The notes: generated from the letters alone by a model not told the origin. Shown: positions 25,175 to 33,662, counted from the first letter of the stretch. The stretch: 64,000 bases of DNA from Arthrobacter cupressi (GCF_900099975.1 NZ_FNEI01000003.1:306432-370431), one strand, 5' to 3'. Made by a program: numbers and translations.

Positions 25175-25666
25175 TCAGGAGTCGCCAATGAATCCCGAAC
25201 CGGCGTACAGGTGCAGCACGGGCAAGCCCAGCTGGTCCTGTGCCTGGTTCGCCCAGTCGGTGTGGAACGTGTCCGCGATGGCGTGCGGCCTGGTCACCAC
25301 CACGGCCTGGGAGGCATTCAGGGCCTTGACCTTGGCCACCAGGCCGGCGACAGCGCCGCCGTCGACTATCTCACCGGTCACTCCGGATCCCAGCCCTTCC
25401 AACGCCTCGAGCGAGGCCGCCAGGGCGCTTTGTGCGCTCGCGCGTTCCACCTCGGGATCCGGTGCCTGCGAGAGCAGTTCCCTGAAGGCTTTCGCCACCT
25501 CCAGCATGGAGAGGTTCTCCAGGAAATCGACCAGCAGGTGCCGTTCGGTATTGGCCGGCACCAGCACCACGATGGGGGCATCGCTGCCGTCCACCAGCTT
25601 GGCGATGTTGACGCGGTCGTCCCGGCCGAGGGGCTCTTCGCTCAGAATGACGATTGGATCGCTCAT
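25175..25666 (-). CDS. Conserved hypothetical protein upstream of msrB
   Basis: A 163-residue soluble protein starting MSDPIVILSEE. Alternating strands (PIVVLVPANTERHLLVDFL, AVVVTRPHAIAD, LPVLHLYAGSG) and helices indicate a small Rossmann-like alpha/beta domain. There are no cysteines and no catalytic motif I recognise. An upstream in-frame start would add about 53 low-complexity residues; the ATG at 25666 is chosen because TACGCT lies 6 bases in front of it. The gene is the first of an apparent two-gene unit with msrB, so a role in oxidative stress is possible, but that rests only on position. Confidence 0.75.
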   Translation of the reverse strand: MSDPIVILSEEPLGRDDRVNIAKLVDGSDAPIVVLVPANTERHLLVDFLENLSMLEVAKAFRELLSQAPDPEVERASAQSALAASLEALEGLGSGVTGEIVDGGAVAGLVAKVKALNASQAVVVTRPHAIADTFHTDWANQAQDQLGLPVLHLYAGSGFIGDS

Positions 25667-25672
25667 GGCTAC

Positions 25673-25678
25673 AGCGTA
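25673..25678 (-). promoter_or_regulatory. -10 box TACGCT, leaderless promoter of the msrB unit
   Basis: Minus-strand TACGCT, 6 bases, then the ATG at 25666. It lies 86 bases from the divergent GACAAT box of the hydrolase gene, so the two promoters are back to back. Confidence 0.45.
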
Positions 25679-25763
25679 GACCCCGACCCGGCCGCGTGGC
25701 AGGGTTTCGCCGCCGATTCCGGCCGGGCGTTGCGCCGATTCCGGCGCAGGGGGTGCCGCGATG

Positions 25764-25769
25764 GACAAT
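25764..25769 (+). promoter_or_regulatory. -10 box GACAAT for the alpha/beta hydrolase gene
   Basis: GACAAT followed by 6 bases and the ATG at 25776. This favours the second of two closely spaced ATG codons as the start, because the first (25761) lies before the box. Confidence 0.4.
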
Positions 25770-25775
25770 GGTGGC

Positions 25776-27080
25776 ATGGCATCGACTTTGCGCCCGGCAG
25801 CAGCGGACCCAGGTTCCGCGGGCATGTCCGCCCGCGCCCGATGGACGCTCGCAGGAATTGTTGCAGGCAGTGGCCTCGCCGCGCTCTTCGGCGCAGGCAG
25901 CTCTGCGCTGGCGGCCTACTTCGCCCGGCGGATCATCACGCCCTCCATCCGAAACGCCGACCAGGAAATCCTTGCCGTGGTACGCAGCGACGAGGGTTTG
26001 CAGATCATCCTGGCCGCCAACGCGGACACCACCTCGAAAGGAACGTTCAGCCTCTTCTTCGCCGGCGGTGCCGGGCACGCGCGGATCGGCAGGATCGTCT
26101 CCTACTCGCCCGCCGAACGCACAGTGCAGCGCGAAGTCGAGGAGGTTTACAGCGGCGACCTCTCCTCGGCGCACCGGGGCTGGTGGAGCGGCGCGGTGTA
26201 CGCGTCGCCGGCGTCGCTCGGCCTTGAGGCCGAAGACGTGGAGATAGAGGTCGACGGCGGCAAGGCGCCGGCCTGGTTGGTCCGGGCCGAAGCGGGACAT
26301 TCCACCGGGCGGGGAACCACCGCCGGTGAAGGAACCACCGGCGAAGGTGCAGCCCGGGTCTGGGCCATCATGGTCCACGGCCGCGGGGCCACCCGGCTGG
26401 AGTGCTTGCGGGCCCTTCCGGTGGCGCTCGGCCTTGGCCTCGACTGCCTGCTGATTTCTTACCGCAACGACGGACTGGCTCCGGCCGCGGCCGACGGCCG
26501 CTATGGCCTGGGCTCCACGGAATGGCGCGACGTCGAAGCCGCCATCGCGTTCGCCCTGGAACAGGGAGCCGAGGAAGTCGTGCTGTTCGGCTGGTCGATG
26601 GGCGGGGCGATCAGCCTGCAGACGGCCGACCTTTCCCGCTACCGCCACCTTATCCGGGCGCTGGTGCTGGATGCCCCGGTGATCGACTGGGTGAACGTCC
26701 TGGCACACCACGCCCGGCTGAACTCGATCCCCCGTGCGGTGGGGCGGTATGGCCAGCTGATGCTGGGCCACTCCCTGGGCCGCAGGCTGACCGGCCTGGC
26801 CGCACCCTTGGACTTGCGGGCGATGGATTGGGACGCCCGGGCCGTGGAACTGCGCACGCCCACGCTGCTGATCCACAGCGTCGATGACGACTACGTGCCG
26901 TACGGTCCGTCGGCGAGCCTGGCCGAGCGGAATCCCGAGATGGTGACCTACGTGCCCTTCACCGCGGCCAGGCACACCAAGGAATGGAACGTGGACCGGG
27001 AGAAATGGGAACGGCTGGTCCGGTCCTGGCTGGAGCCGCGGCTGGCGCCGCTTGCTCCCGAGCTCACGGGCGGCCGCTGA
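25776..27080 (+). CDS. Alpha/beta hydrolase with N-terminal membrane anchor
   Basis: A 434-residue protein. Residues 17-50 form a hydrophobic segment (AGIVAGSGLAALFGAGSSAL) that likely anchors it in the membrane. After a beta-rich region of about 130 residues comes a hydrolase fold with the nucleophile serine in LFGWSMGGAIS, the acidic residue in HSVDDDYVPYG and the histidine in ARHTKEWN, a complete triad. A glycine/threonine-rich insertion of two GTTxGEG repeats sits near residue 175, just before AIMVHGRGATRLE. Substrate unknown; similar proteins are annotated only as hydrolases. It converges on ybaK. Confidence 0.85.
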   Translation: MASTLRPAAADPGSAGMSARARWTLAGIVAGSGLAALFGAGSSALAAYFARRIITPSIRNADQEILAVVRSDEGLQIILAANADTTSKGTFSLFFAGGAGHARIGRIVSYSPAERTVQREVEEVYSGDLSSAHRGWWSGAVYASPASLGLEAEDVEIEVDGGKAPAWLVRAEAGHSTGRGTTAGEGTTGEGAARVWAIMVHGRGATRLECLRALPVALGLGLDCLLISYRNDGLAPAAADGRYGLGSTEWRDVEAAIAFALEQGAEEVVLFGWSMGGAISLQTADLSRYRHLIRALVLDAPVIDWVNVLAHHARLNSIPRAVGRYGQLMLGHSLGRRLTGLAAPLDLRAMDWDARAVELRTPTLLIHSVDDDYVPYGPSASLAERNPEMVTYVPFTAARHTKEWNVDREKWERLVRSWLEPRLAPLAPELTGGR

Positions 27081-27099
27081 GGCGCGGCAACCCGTGGCG

Positions 27100-27591
27100 T
27101 CAGGCTCCGGCGATTGGCGCTACCCGCGCCTTCGTGAGCCGGACGAGGTCGGCCGGGGCCAGTTCGATGTCCAGGCCGCGCCGGCCGCCTGAGACAAGGA
27201 CAGTGGGGAAGTCCAGCGCCGATTCGTCCACGACGGTGGGTGATGGCTGCCGCTGGCCCAGCGGTGAAATGCCGCCCAGGACGTACCCGGTGCGCCGCTC
27301 CGCGGCCTTCGGGTCCGCCATGGCCGCCTTTTTGGACCCCATCGCGGCCGCGATCGCCTTGAGGTCCAGGGTGCCGTTCACCGGGACGATTCCGACGGCG
27401 AGCTTGCCTTCGATGTCCACCATGAGGGTTTTGAAGACCCGGGACGGGTCCACGCCGAGGACCTCCGCCGCCTCCAGCCCGTAGCTTTCCGCGCCGGGAT
27501 CGTGGGTGTACGGATGCAGGGTGAACGGAACGCCGGCCGCAGCCAGGACGGCTGTGGCCGGCGTACCGGTCGATGCTTGTTTTTTCGCCAC
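27100..27591 (-). CDS. ybaK: YbaK/EbsC-type Cys-tRNA(Pro) deacylase
   Basis: A 163-residue aminoacyl-tRNA editing domain that hydrolyses Cys-tRNA(Pro) in trans (family role). It shows the opening TPATAVLAAAGVPFTLHPY, the substrate-binding VFKTLMVDIEGKLAVGIVPV with the key lysine, ERRTGYVLGGISPLGQRQ and a final ELAPADLVRLTKA helix. The start is a GTG followed by a lysine-rich tip (MAKKQ). It lies between the convergent hydrolase gene and the upstream sufE, 19 bases from the latter. Confidence 0.93.
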   Translation of the reverse strand: MAKKQASTGTPATAVLAAAGVPFTLHPYTHDPGAESYGLEAAEVLGVDPSRVFKTLMVDIEGKLAVGIVPVNGTLDLKAIAAAMGSKKAAMADPKAAERRTGYVLGGISPLGQRQPSPTVVDESALDFPTVLVSGGRRGLDIELAPADLVRLTKARVAPIAGA

Positions 27592-27610
27592 GTTGCTAGG
27601 CTGCCGGGCG

Positions 27611-28072
27611 TCAGGACTGCAGCCGGTCGGCGGCGGCCACCTTGCGCTTGATCCGGCCGAGCATGGCGGTCATGCCGCGCATGCGCAGGGGAGTAATGGC
27701 CCGGGTGAGGCCGAGCAGCTCCGGCATGTCGTCCGGCACGGAGAGGATTTCGGCGGCCGTCAGGCCGTCCAGTCCTTCGTGCAGGACCCCGGCGAAACCG
27801 CGCGTGGTGGGTGCTTCCGGCGGCGCCTTGAAGAACAGGCGGTAGCCGGGCGCGCCGCCGTCGTCCTTCCGTTCCGTCTCAATGGTCAGGAACAGCGGCG
27901 ACTGGCACTCAACCACCTGCTCAAGCAGTTCCGGGTGGTCCAGCAGGCGCTCCGGCAGCTCCGGCAGGCCGCGCGAGAATTCGAGCAGCAGCTGCAGGCG
28001 TTCGGGCTCGCTCAGGGCTTGGAAATCATCAACAATTTCCGCCAGGGCGGCGGGCAGGGTATTGGTACTCAT
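27611..28072 (-). CDS. SufE family sulfur acceptor protein
   Basis: A 153-residue SufE-like protein that accepts persulfide sulfur from a cysteine desulfurase and stimulates iron-sulfur cluster assembly (family role). The acceptor cysteine is in QVVECQSPLFLTIE, at about residue 53. It continues with FAGVLHEGLDGLTAAEIL and LGLTRAITPLRMRGM, typical of the family. The ATG is fixed by TAAGCT 7 bases upstream. The next gene upstream on the same strand is a rhodanese, giving a small sulfur-transfer neighbourhood. Confidence 0.93.
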   Translation of the reverse strand: MSTNTLPAALAEIVDDFQALSEPERLQLLLEFSRGLPELPERLLDHPELLEQVVECQSPLFLTIETERKDDGGAPGYRLFFKAPPEAPTTRGFAGVLHEGLDGLTAAEILSVPDDMPELLGLTRAITPLRMRGMTAMLGRIKRKVAAADRLQS

Positions 28073-28079
28073 CACGTCC

Positions 28080-28085
28080 AGCTTA
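28080..28085 (-). promoter_or_regulatory. -10 box TAAGCT for sufE
   Basis: Minus-strand TAAGCT, 7 bases, then the ATG at 28072. Indicates a leaderless sufE(-ybaK) transcript separate from the rhodanese gene. Confidence 0.5.
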
Positions 28086-28089
28086 CGCA

Positions 28090-28118
28090 GTCCGGACGGG
28101 GTTTCGCCCCGTCCGGAC
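28090..28118 (-). terminator. 12-bp hairpin between the rhodanese gene and sufE
   Basis: GTCCGGACGGGG and its exact complement flank a 5-base loop TTTCG. It lies 22 bases past the rhodanese stop. There is no T run, so it is a terminator or an mRNA-stabilising 3' stem. Confidence 0.6.
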
Positions 28119-28140
28119 CGGTGTTCACGGAAAGCGCCGG

Positions 28141-29061
28141 CTAGTGGACCAGCGCCGGAACGGAACCGCGCTCCGCGCCCTTGACGATCGGGACGCGCAC
28201 GGCGTTGCCCCATTCAGTCCAGGAACCGTCGTAGTTGCGCACGTTCTGGAAGCCCAGCAGGTACTTCAGGGCAAACCAGGTGTGGCTGGAACGCTCGCCG
28301 ATGCGGCAGTAGGCCACCACTTCGTCGCCTTCCTGCAGGCCGGCTTCGCCCAGGTACAGGGCTTCGAGTTCTTCGCGGCTGCGGTAGCTGCCGTCCTCGG
28401 CTGCGGCGCGGGCCCACGGAATGGAGGCTGCGGTGGGGATGTGGCCGCCGCGCAGCGCGCCTTCCTCGGGGTAGGCCGGCATGTGGGTGCGCTGCCCGGT
28501 GTATTCCTCGGGGGAACGGACGTCGATCAGCGGCTTGCCGAGGTGCGCGAGGACATCCTCCTTGAAGGCGCGGATCGGTGCGTCGTTGCGCTCGACCACG
28601 GGGTATTCGCCCGGCGCCGGCTGCGGGACCTCGGTGGTCAGTGCGCGGCCTTCGGCGATCCACTTGTCGCGGCCGCCGTCCAGGAGGCGGACGTCCTTGT
28701 GGCCGAACAGGGTAAAGACCCACAGGGCGTACGCGGCCCACCAGTTGGACTTGTCGCCATAGATGACCACGGTGGTGTCGCGGGAAATGCCTTTGGCGGC
28801 GGCCAAGGCGGCGAAGCCGGCGCCGTCCACGTAATCGCGGGTGACCTCGTCGTTCAGGTCCGTGTGCCAGTCGATCTTCACGGCGCCGGGGATGTGGCCG
28901 GTTTCGTAGAGCAGGACGTCTTCGTCGGATTCGACAATAACAAGCTTGCCGTCGCTGAGCGCTCCGCCTTCGAGGGCTGCTGCGAGCCATTCGGTGGACA
29001 CCAGGCGCTCCGGGTGCGCGTACTTGGCGAACTTCTCGTTCTGTTCAACGGGGTAGGACAT
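28141..29061 (-). CDS. Tandem-domain sulfurtransferase (rhodanese)
   Basis: A 306-residue thiosulfate/3-mercaptopyruvate sulfurtransferase with two rhodanese domains. The first, inactive one holds [19 protein letters not shown] and [13 protein letters not shown], in which the cysteine is replaced. The second has [30 protein letters not shown] and the active-site loop [12 protein letters not shown] with the persulfide-forming cysteine. The CRIGERS loop is typical of thiosulfate sulfurtransferases. A TAGTGT box on the minus strand at 29137-29142 may drive it. Adjacent sufE and an iron-sulfur assembly role fit, but this is inferred. Confidence 0.94.
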   Translation of the reverse strand: MSYPVEQNEKFAKYAHPERLVSTEWLAAALEGGALSDGKLVIVESDEDVLLYETGHIPGAVKIDWHTDLNDEVTRDYVDGAGFAALAAAKGISRDTTVVIYGDKSNWWAAYALWVFTLFGHKDVRLLDGGRDKWIAEGRALTTEVPQPAPGEYPVVERNDAPIRAFKEDVLAHLGKPLIDVRSPEEYTGQRTHMPAYPEEGALRGGHIPTAASIPWARAAAEDGSYRSREELEALYLGEAGLQEGDEVVAYCRIGERSSHTWFALKYLLGFQNVRNYDGSWTEWGNAVRVPIVKGAERGSVPALVH

Positions 29062-29240
29062 GGGTATGGCCTTTCACTGATGATGGGCGGCGCCGGCACC
29101 GGACGGCAGGGCATCCGTCTGCCCGGCTTGGAATCAACACTATCCACGCACCCCCCGGATTGCTCCCGTGCGGTCACATGGTGAAACATGGCCGCCGCCG
29201 GCTGGATGGGGCCGTGTCCGTGCCGCCCGGGCATTCCCGG

Positions 29241-29246
29241 TATTCT
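29241..29246 (+). promoter_or_regulatory. -10 box TATTCT upstream of zapE
   Basis: TATTCT ends 34 bases before the TTG chosen as the zapE start. A longer frame opening at 29188 would place the promoter inside the coding region, so the box argues for the downstream start. Confidence 0.4.
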
Positions 29247-29280
29247 TGCTGAGGACCTCACCCCGGAAGAACGGACCGTT

Positions 29281-30318
29281 TTGGTACAGATCGAACAGCT
29301 CGCCGCACGCACCCCTGCGGTCTCTGCGGACGAGATCCTGCAGGGATTCCACCCTTCCCCGCGGTTCGGGGAGGTCTCCTTCGCGAGCTACCGTCCCGAT
29401 CCTTCCCAGCCCAGCCAGGCTGCCGCGGTCAAGTCGCTGGAGGGCTTCGCCGCCGTCGTCGGCAACGGCACGGGCGGCGGCCTCTTCTCCAAGCTGTTCG
29501 GCAAGAAGGACAACGGCCGCGCCGGCATCTACCTGGACGGCGGCTTCGGCGTCGGGAAAACCCACCTGCTGGCCTCCCTGTGGCACTCGGCGCCCGGGCC
29601 CAAGGCCTTCGGAACCTTCGTTGAATACACCAACCTGGTGGGGGCGCTGTCCTTCCGCAAGACTGTCGAGGCGCTCAGCGGCTACAAGCTCGTCTGCATC
29701 GACGAATTCGAGCTCGACGATCCGGGCGACACGGTGCTCATGTCCCGCCTCATGCGGGAACTGGCCGACGCCGGCGTGCGGCTCGCGGCAACCTCCAACA
29801 CCCTGCCTGGGTCGCTCGGCGAGGGCCGCTTCGCCGCCGTCGACTTCCAGCGCGAGATCCAGGTCCTCGCGGACCAGTTCGATGTGGTCAGGATCGACGG
29901 CGAGGACTACCGCCACCGCGGCTTGCCGGCGGCTCCGGCCCCGCTGAAGACCGAGGACCTCAAGCGGCACATGCACGCCGAATTCGACGGCCGGACGGTC
30001 GCCGTCGACGACTTCCGCCAGTTGGTGGACCACCTGGCCGGTGTTCACCCCAGCCGCTACCGCCAGTTGATTGCAGGGATCGACGCCGTGGTGTGGCGCG
30101 ACGTCGAGACCATCACCGAGCAGGCGGTCGCCCTCCGGTTCGTGGTGCTCGCCGACCGCCTGTACGACAAGGATGTTCCGATCCTGGCCAGCGGCGTGCC
30201 GTTCGACAAGCTCTTTACGGAGGAAATGATGGGCGGCGGGTACATGAAGAAGTACTACCGCGCGGTCTCCCGCCTCACCGCGTTGGCGCGCGAGGGCCAG
30301 AACCACGAACCCTCCTGA
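29281..30318 (+). CDS. zapE: Cell division ATPase ZapE (AFG1-like)
   Basis: An AAA+ type P-loop ATPase; ZapE in Escherichia coli binds FtsZ at the division ring. The 345-residue product has FHPSPRFGEVSFASYRPDP, Walker A LDGGFGVGKTHLLASLWH, Walker B YKLVCIDEFELDDPGD, the sensor ATSNTLPGSLGEGRF and the C-terminal YYRAVSRLTAL helix. The TTG at 29281 is preferred: it follows GGAAGAACGGA and lies downstream of a TATTCT box, whereas the in-frame ATG at 29188 would add a cysteine/proline-rich stretch foreign to the family. It is divergent from the rhodanese gene. Confidence 0.9.
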   Translation: MVQIEQLAARTPAVSADEILQGFHPSPRFGEVSFASYRPDPSQPSQAAAVKSLEGFAAVVGNGTGGGLFSKLFGKKDNGRAGIYLDGGFGVGKTHLLASLWHSAPGPKAFGTFVEYTNLVGALSFRKTVEALSGYKLVCIDEFELDDPGDTVLMSRLMRELADAGVRLAATSNTLPGSLGEGRFAAVDFQREIQVLADQFDVVRIDGEDYRHRGLPAAPAPLKTEDLKRHMHAEFDGRTVAVDDFRQLVDHLAGVHPSRYRQLIAGIDAVVWRDVETITEQAVALRFVVLADRLYDKDVPILASGVPFDKLFTEEMMGGGYMKKYYRAVSRLTALAREGQNHEPS

Positions 30319-30330
30319 CGCCGGTCCCGC

Positions 30331-31563
30331 TTAGGGCCGCTCCGCGGTGCTCCTGTCCTTGAGGACCCAGCGGACCACGATCCCCGCCAGCAGCGCCCAG
30401 AATGCTGCCCCGATGCCGGCGATGCTTAGCCCCGACACGGCCAGCAGGAACGTCACCGAGGCTCCGATCCGCTCCTCCGCCACGGCCAGCGCCGAGGCGA
30501 TGGCCGAGGCCATGGTGCCCAGCAGGGCCAGGCCGGCCACCGCTTCGAGCAGGCCCTGGGGAGCCATGGCCACCACCGTCACCAGCGCGGCGGAGAACGC
30601 GGCGAGCACCAGGTAGGCCAGGCCCGAAGTGAAGGCTGCGATCCATCGCCGGGCACGGTCCGTGCCGGCTTCCTCCCCGGCTGCCAGGGCCGCGCTGAGG
30701 GCGGCCAGGTTGATGGCGTGGCCGCCGAACGGGGCGCCGAGCACCGTCCCGGCGCCGGTCACCAGCATCGACGGCTTCCACGGCGCTGCGTATCCGAAGG
30801 ACTTCAGCACCGCCACCCCGGGAATGTTCTGGGATGCCATGGTCACGATGAACAGTGGCAGGGCCAGGCCTGCTACGGCCGGCAGGCTGAACTCCGGTGT
30901 GGTCCAATGCAGCTCAGGCAGCAGGCGGTCCGCCGGAACAGAACCGCCGTTCAAGGCGATGTGGAGGCCGATCACCGCCAATGCGACCGCGAGCGAGGCC
31001 GGAACGGACCAGCGCGGGGCCAGCTTCATCATGACCAGCCAGCACAGGATCACCGGTGCCACCAGCAGGGGAGCGGAGCCGAGGGCCTTGAACGGTGCCA
31101 CGCACAAGGGCAGGAGCACCCCGGCGAGCATCGCTTGGGCCAGTGCGGTGGGGATCTTAGCCATCAGCCGCCCCAGCGGCGGGAGAAGGCCCGTGAGGGC
31201 GATCAGCACCCCGGCGGTGAGGAAGGCGCCGACGGCGGCCGGCCAGCCGCCGTCGGGCGTTCCCGCTCCGGCGAGAAGAGCGGCACCCGGAGTGGACCAG
31301 GCGAGCGTCACCGGTGCCTTCGAACGCCAGGAAAGCCAGAGGATCCCGACGCCGAAGCTCAGCGTGAGTGCCAGCAAGCCGCTGGCGGCCTGGGCATCGC
31401 TTGCGCCCACGGCGCGCAACCCGGCCAGGACCACCGCAAAGGAGGACGTGAAGCCGACGAGTGCCGTCACGATGCCGGCGGTGAGGGGCATCGACAACTG
31501 GCGGGACGGGGCTGGGTGAGCGGGAGCTTCGGCCGGTGCGGCGCTGGAATCCGGGGAGGGCAT
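30331..31563 (-). CDS. Benzoate/H+ symporter family protein (BenE-like)
   Basis: A 410-residue membrane protein with about twelve hydrophobic segments. Family landmarks are LAWSTPGAALLAG, PTALAQAMLAGVLLPLCVAPF, LFIVTMASQNIPGVAVLKSFGY and APFGGHAINLAALSAAL. The family imports benzoate with protons, and some members carry purine-like compounds, so the substrate is not certain. No benzoate degradation gene is nearby. The ATG at 31563 is chosen; a TTG three codons earlier is possible. A TTAACGG-GTA-CCGTTGA imperfect inverted repeat (31569-31585) lies directly upstream and overlaps that alternative start. Confidence 0.88.
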   Translation of the reverse strand: MPSPDSSAAPAEAPAHPAPSRQLSMPLTAGIVTALVGFTSSFAVVLAGLRAVGASDAQAASGLLALTLSFGVGILWLSWRSKAPVTLAWSTPGAALLAGAGTPDGGWPAAVGAFLTAGVLIALTGLLPPLGRLMAKIPTALAQAMLAGVLLPLCVAPFKALGSAPLLVAPVILCWLVMMKLAPRWSVPASLAVALAVIGLHIALNGGSVPADRLLPELHWTTPEFSLPAVAGLALPLFIVTMASQNIPGVAVLKSFGYAAPWKPSMLVTGAGTVLGAPFGGHAINLAALSAALAAGEEAGTDRARRWIAAFTSGLAYLVLAAFSAALVTVVAMAPQGLLEAVAGLALLGTMASAIASALAVAEERIGASVTFLLAVSGLSIAGIGAAFWALLAGIVVRWVLKDRSTAERP

Positions 31564-31592
31564 GATCTTCAACGGTACCCGTTAAACGCCAA

Positions 31593-31628
31593 GGGCACCG
31601 GTGCCGCCTCCCGGCGGGACCGGTGCCC
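31593..31628 (-). terminator. Hairpin downstream of the MT0933-like gene
   Basis: GGGCACCGGT/ACCGGTGCCC, a perfect 10-bp stem with a 16-base GC-rich loop that can itself pair (GCCG/CGGC). On the minus strand it follows the small gene's stop by 27 bases and precedes benE. Confidence 0.6.
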
Positions 31629-31655
31629 CGTTGACGTAACTGTTACGGGCGCTCT

Positions 31656-31883
31656 TTACGGAGCCTTGTCCGTGGCGGGAGCCTCGCCGCCCGGCTCATC
31701 ACCGCTGGCGTTCTCCACGAAACCGGAAGCTGCATCCTGGACGGCGTCGACCTGCTCGGCGAACTTTCCGCCGGTCTTGTCATCGACGAAATCGCCGGCC
31801 TTCTGGATGCCGTCCTTGATGGCTTCCTCGTTGCCACCAATGAGCTCCTGAGCTTTGCCCTTCAGATCGTCAATTAGTCCCAC
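31656..31883 (-). CDS. Small MT0933/Rv0909-like antitoxin family protein
   Basis: A 75-residue protein starting at a GTG with GGGAGGTG at good spacing. The sequence GLIDDLKGKAQELIGGN, then DGIQKAGDFVDDKTGGKFAE and VDAVQDAASGFV, matches the MT0933-like family named after the mycobacterial antitoxin Rv0909. In mycobacteria the partner toxin gene is adjacent. Here the flanking genes are a permease and a BenE transporter, so no toxin is visible. Many family members in actinobacteria occur alone and may be general stress proteins of the CsbD kind. The C-terminal tail is acidic and glycine-rich. Confidence 0.8.
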   Translation of the reverse strand: MGLIDDLKGKAQELIGGNEEAIKDGIQKAGDFVDDKTGGKFAEQVDAVQDAASGFVENASGDEPGGEAPATDKAP

Positions 31884-31978
31884 GGGCACCTCCCTTCGGT
31901 CGCGGAGCCAGATCGCTCCTCCCGCTTTCGAGCCTAACCCGTCATCCTTGCCCTGCCAAGGACGGGGCGGGGTTCCTG

Positions 31979-33439
31979 TCAGCGGCCCGCGTCCAGGCTG
32001 GCGGATGGCTGGTGCCTTGGGCTGTGCGGGTTCATCAGCGAATGCCTGCGGCCGTAGCCGAAGTAGATCGCCAGGCCGATGACCAGCCAGACGCCGAACC
32101 GCAGCCAGGTGTCCCAGGGAAGCTGCGTCATGAGGAAGCCCGAGGACAGCACGCCGAAGGCCGGGACCAGGGGCATGAGCGGCAGACGGAAGGTGCGCGG
32201 GGCACCGGGCTTGGTGTAACGGAAGACGATTACGGCCACGCACACCACCACGAACGCGGCAAGGATGCCGATGTTGGTTAGGTCGGCGACTGCCTTGATC
32301 GGGAAGATGCCGGCGAGGAAGGCCGAGGTGATGCCAGCGATCCAGGTGACGCGCTGCGGGGTACCGTGCCGGTCCGTCTTGGCGAACCAAGACGGGAGGA
32401 GGCCGTCGCGGCTCATCGTGAACCAGACGCGGGTGACGCCGAGCAGGAAGGTGAGCATGACGGTCAGGATCGACAGCACCGCGAAGACCGAAATGATCGT
32501 GGCGATGACCGGAAGGCCCACGCCGGTGAAGGCCGAGGCGAAACCGGCCGTGGGGTTGATGTCCTTGTAGTTCTGCATGCCGGTCAGGACAAGGGTTGCC
32601 GCCACGTAGAGGAGCATGGCGATCACGAGCGACAGCACGATTGCCTTGGGCATGTGCTTCTTGCCGTCCTTGGCTTCCTCCGCCGCGGTGCTCATGGCGT
32701 CGTAGCCGAAGACCGCGAAGAAGACGGTGGCCGATCCGGCCAGGACCGGTCCGAAGCCACTGGGCATGAACGGGTTGTAGTTCTCGGTGTTGATGTAGAA
32801 GATGCCCAGGCCGATGATGAACACGATCAGCAGCACCTTGATGCCGACGGCGACGAGTTCAAAGCGGCCGAAGGTCTTGGTGCCGCGGCTTAGGATCCAC
32901 GTGACCACGAGGCAGACCAGGATCGCCGGCAGGTTGATCACGCCGCCCTTTCCTTCGTCCGCAGTGGACGTCATCCAGGTGGGCATGTGGATACCGATTC
33001 CGGAGAGGAAGGCGTCAAAATATCCGGAGATGCCGATCGCGACGACGGCGACGATTGCGATGTACTCAAGCAGCAGGTCCCAGCCGATGAACCAGCCCAC
33101 GATCTCTCCGAGGGCGACGTAGCCGTACGTGTAGGCGGATCCGGCGCGGGGGATCATGCCGGCGAACTCGGCGTAGGAAAGCGCCGCCGCGGCCGATGCG
33201 AGGCCGGCCACGAGGAAGGAGATCAGCACTGCGGGTCCGACGCCGGGGTTGCTGCCGTTGCCGTGGGCCACCAGCCCGGCGAGTGAGAAGATGCCGACGC
33301 CGATGATGCCGCCCACTCCGATCGCGGTCAGCTGCCAGAGTCCGAGGCTCTTGAAGAGCCCGCTGTGCTTGTTCTCCTCCTCGATGGTGTCGATCGGTTT
33401 CTTCCTGAGGATCGAACTCGAAAGCGTTTGTTGGTTCAC
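31979..33439 (-). CDS. APC-family amino-acid permease (cationic amino-acid transporter type)
   Basis: A 486-residue transporter with about twelve to thirteen membrane segments. The unwound helix 1 reads LTAIGVGGIIGVGIFSLAGL, the classic APC substrate/ion-binding glycines, and is followed by ALSYAEFAGMIPRAGSAYTY, FFAVFGYDAMSTAAEEAKD and FTMSRDGLLPSWFA. These are typical of the CAT group, which moves lysine, arginine or other amino acids; the substrate is unproven. The GTG at 33439 follows CAGGAG at 8 bases and is preferred over a TTG thirteen codons upstream. A CRP-like palindrome and a -10-like CATACT lie upstream. Confidence 0.92.
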   Translation of the reverse strand: MNQQTLSSSILRKKPIDTIEEENKHSGLFKSLGLWQLTAIGVGGIIGVGIFSLAGLVAHGNGSNPGVGPAVLISFLVAGLASAAAALSYAEFAGMIPRAGSAYTYGYVALGEIVGWFIGWDLLLEYIAIVAVVAIGISGYFDAFLSGIGIHMPTWMTSTADEGKGGVINLPAILVCLVVTWILSRGTKTFGRFELVAVGIKVLLIVFIIGLGIFYINTENYNPFMPSGFGPVLAGSATVFFAVFGYDAMSTAAEEAKDGKKHMPKAIVLSLVIAMLLYVAATLVLTGMQNYKDINPTAGFASAFTGVGLPVIATIISVFAVLSILTVMLTFLLGVTRVWFTMSRDGLLPSWFAKTDRHGTPQRVTWIAGITSAFLAGIFPIKAVADLTNIGILAAFVVVCVAVIVFRYTKPGAPRTFRLPLMPLVPAFGVLSSGFLMTQLPWDTWLRFGVWLVIGLAIYFGYGRRHSLMNPHSPRHQPSASLDAGR

Positions 33440-33497
33440 CGTGGTGCTCCTGCCTGTAGGCGTGGTGTCTAAAGCCAAAAAGGTCCGAAGAAAAGTA

Positions 33498-33513
33498 TGC
33501 GAGTCGAATCACA
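33498..33513. promoter_or_regulatory. CRP/GlxR-like palindrome upstream of the permease
   Basis: On the minus strand the sequence is TGTGA-TTCGAC-TCGCA, matching nine of the ten fixed positions of the CRP/GlxR consensus TGTGA-N6-TCACA. It ends 59 bases before the permease start and touches a candidate -10 (CATACT). Binding there would most simply repress. Confidence 0.4.
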
Positions 33514-33612
33514 TCAGATAAAGCGATTTTTCCTTAGCTGTATTCGTGGGATATTCCTATGATTCGAAGCTTGGGCCACCCGGCTTGGGCGGTCCGAAGC
33601 GGACCGAAGGTA

Positions 33613-33641
33613 CAAAAAAAGCAGCTCCGCGGAGCTGCTTT
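33613..33641 (-). terminator. Rho-independent terminator of the minus-strand tRNA operon
   Basis: The 18-base palindrome GCAGCTCCGCGGAGCTGC (33621-33638), extended by flanking A/T pairs, is followed on the minus strand by seven T. It lies 22 bases past the last tRNA-Gly. Confidence 0.85.
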
Positions 33642-33662
33642 AGAGTGGGCGGGGGCCCGGAG

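Noticed and set aside
25667..25825. N-terminal extension of the msrB-linked unknown gene
   Set aside because: Low-complexity sequence that overlaps the divergent hydrolase start; the shorter start has its own promoter box.
29188..29280. Upstream ATG for zapE
   Set aside because: The added residues are Cys/Pro-rich, unlike ZapE, and a -10 box lies inside them.
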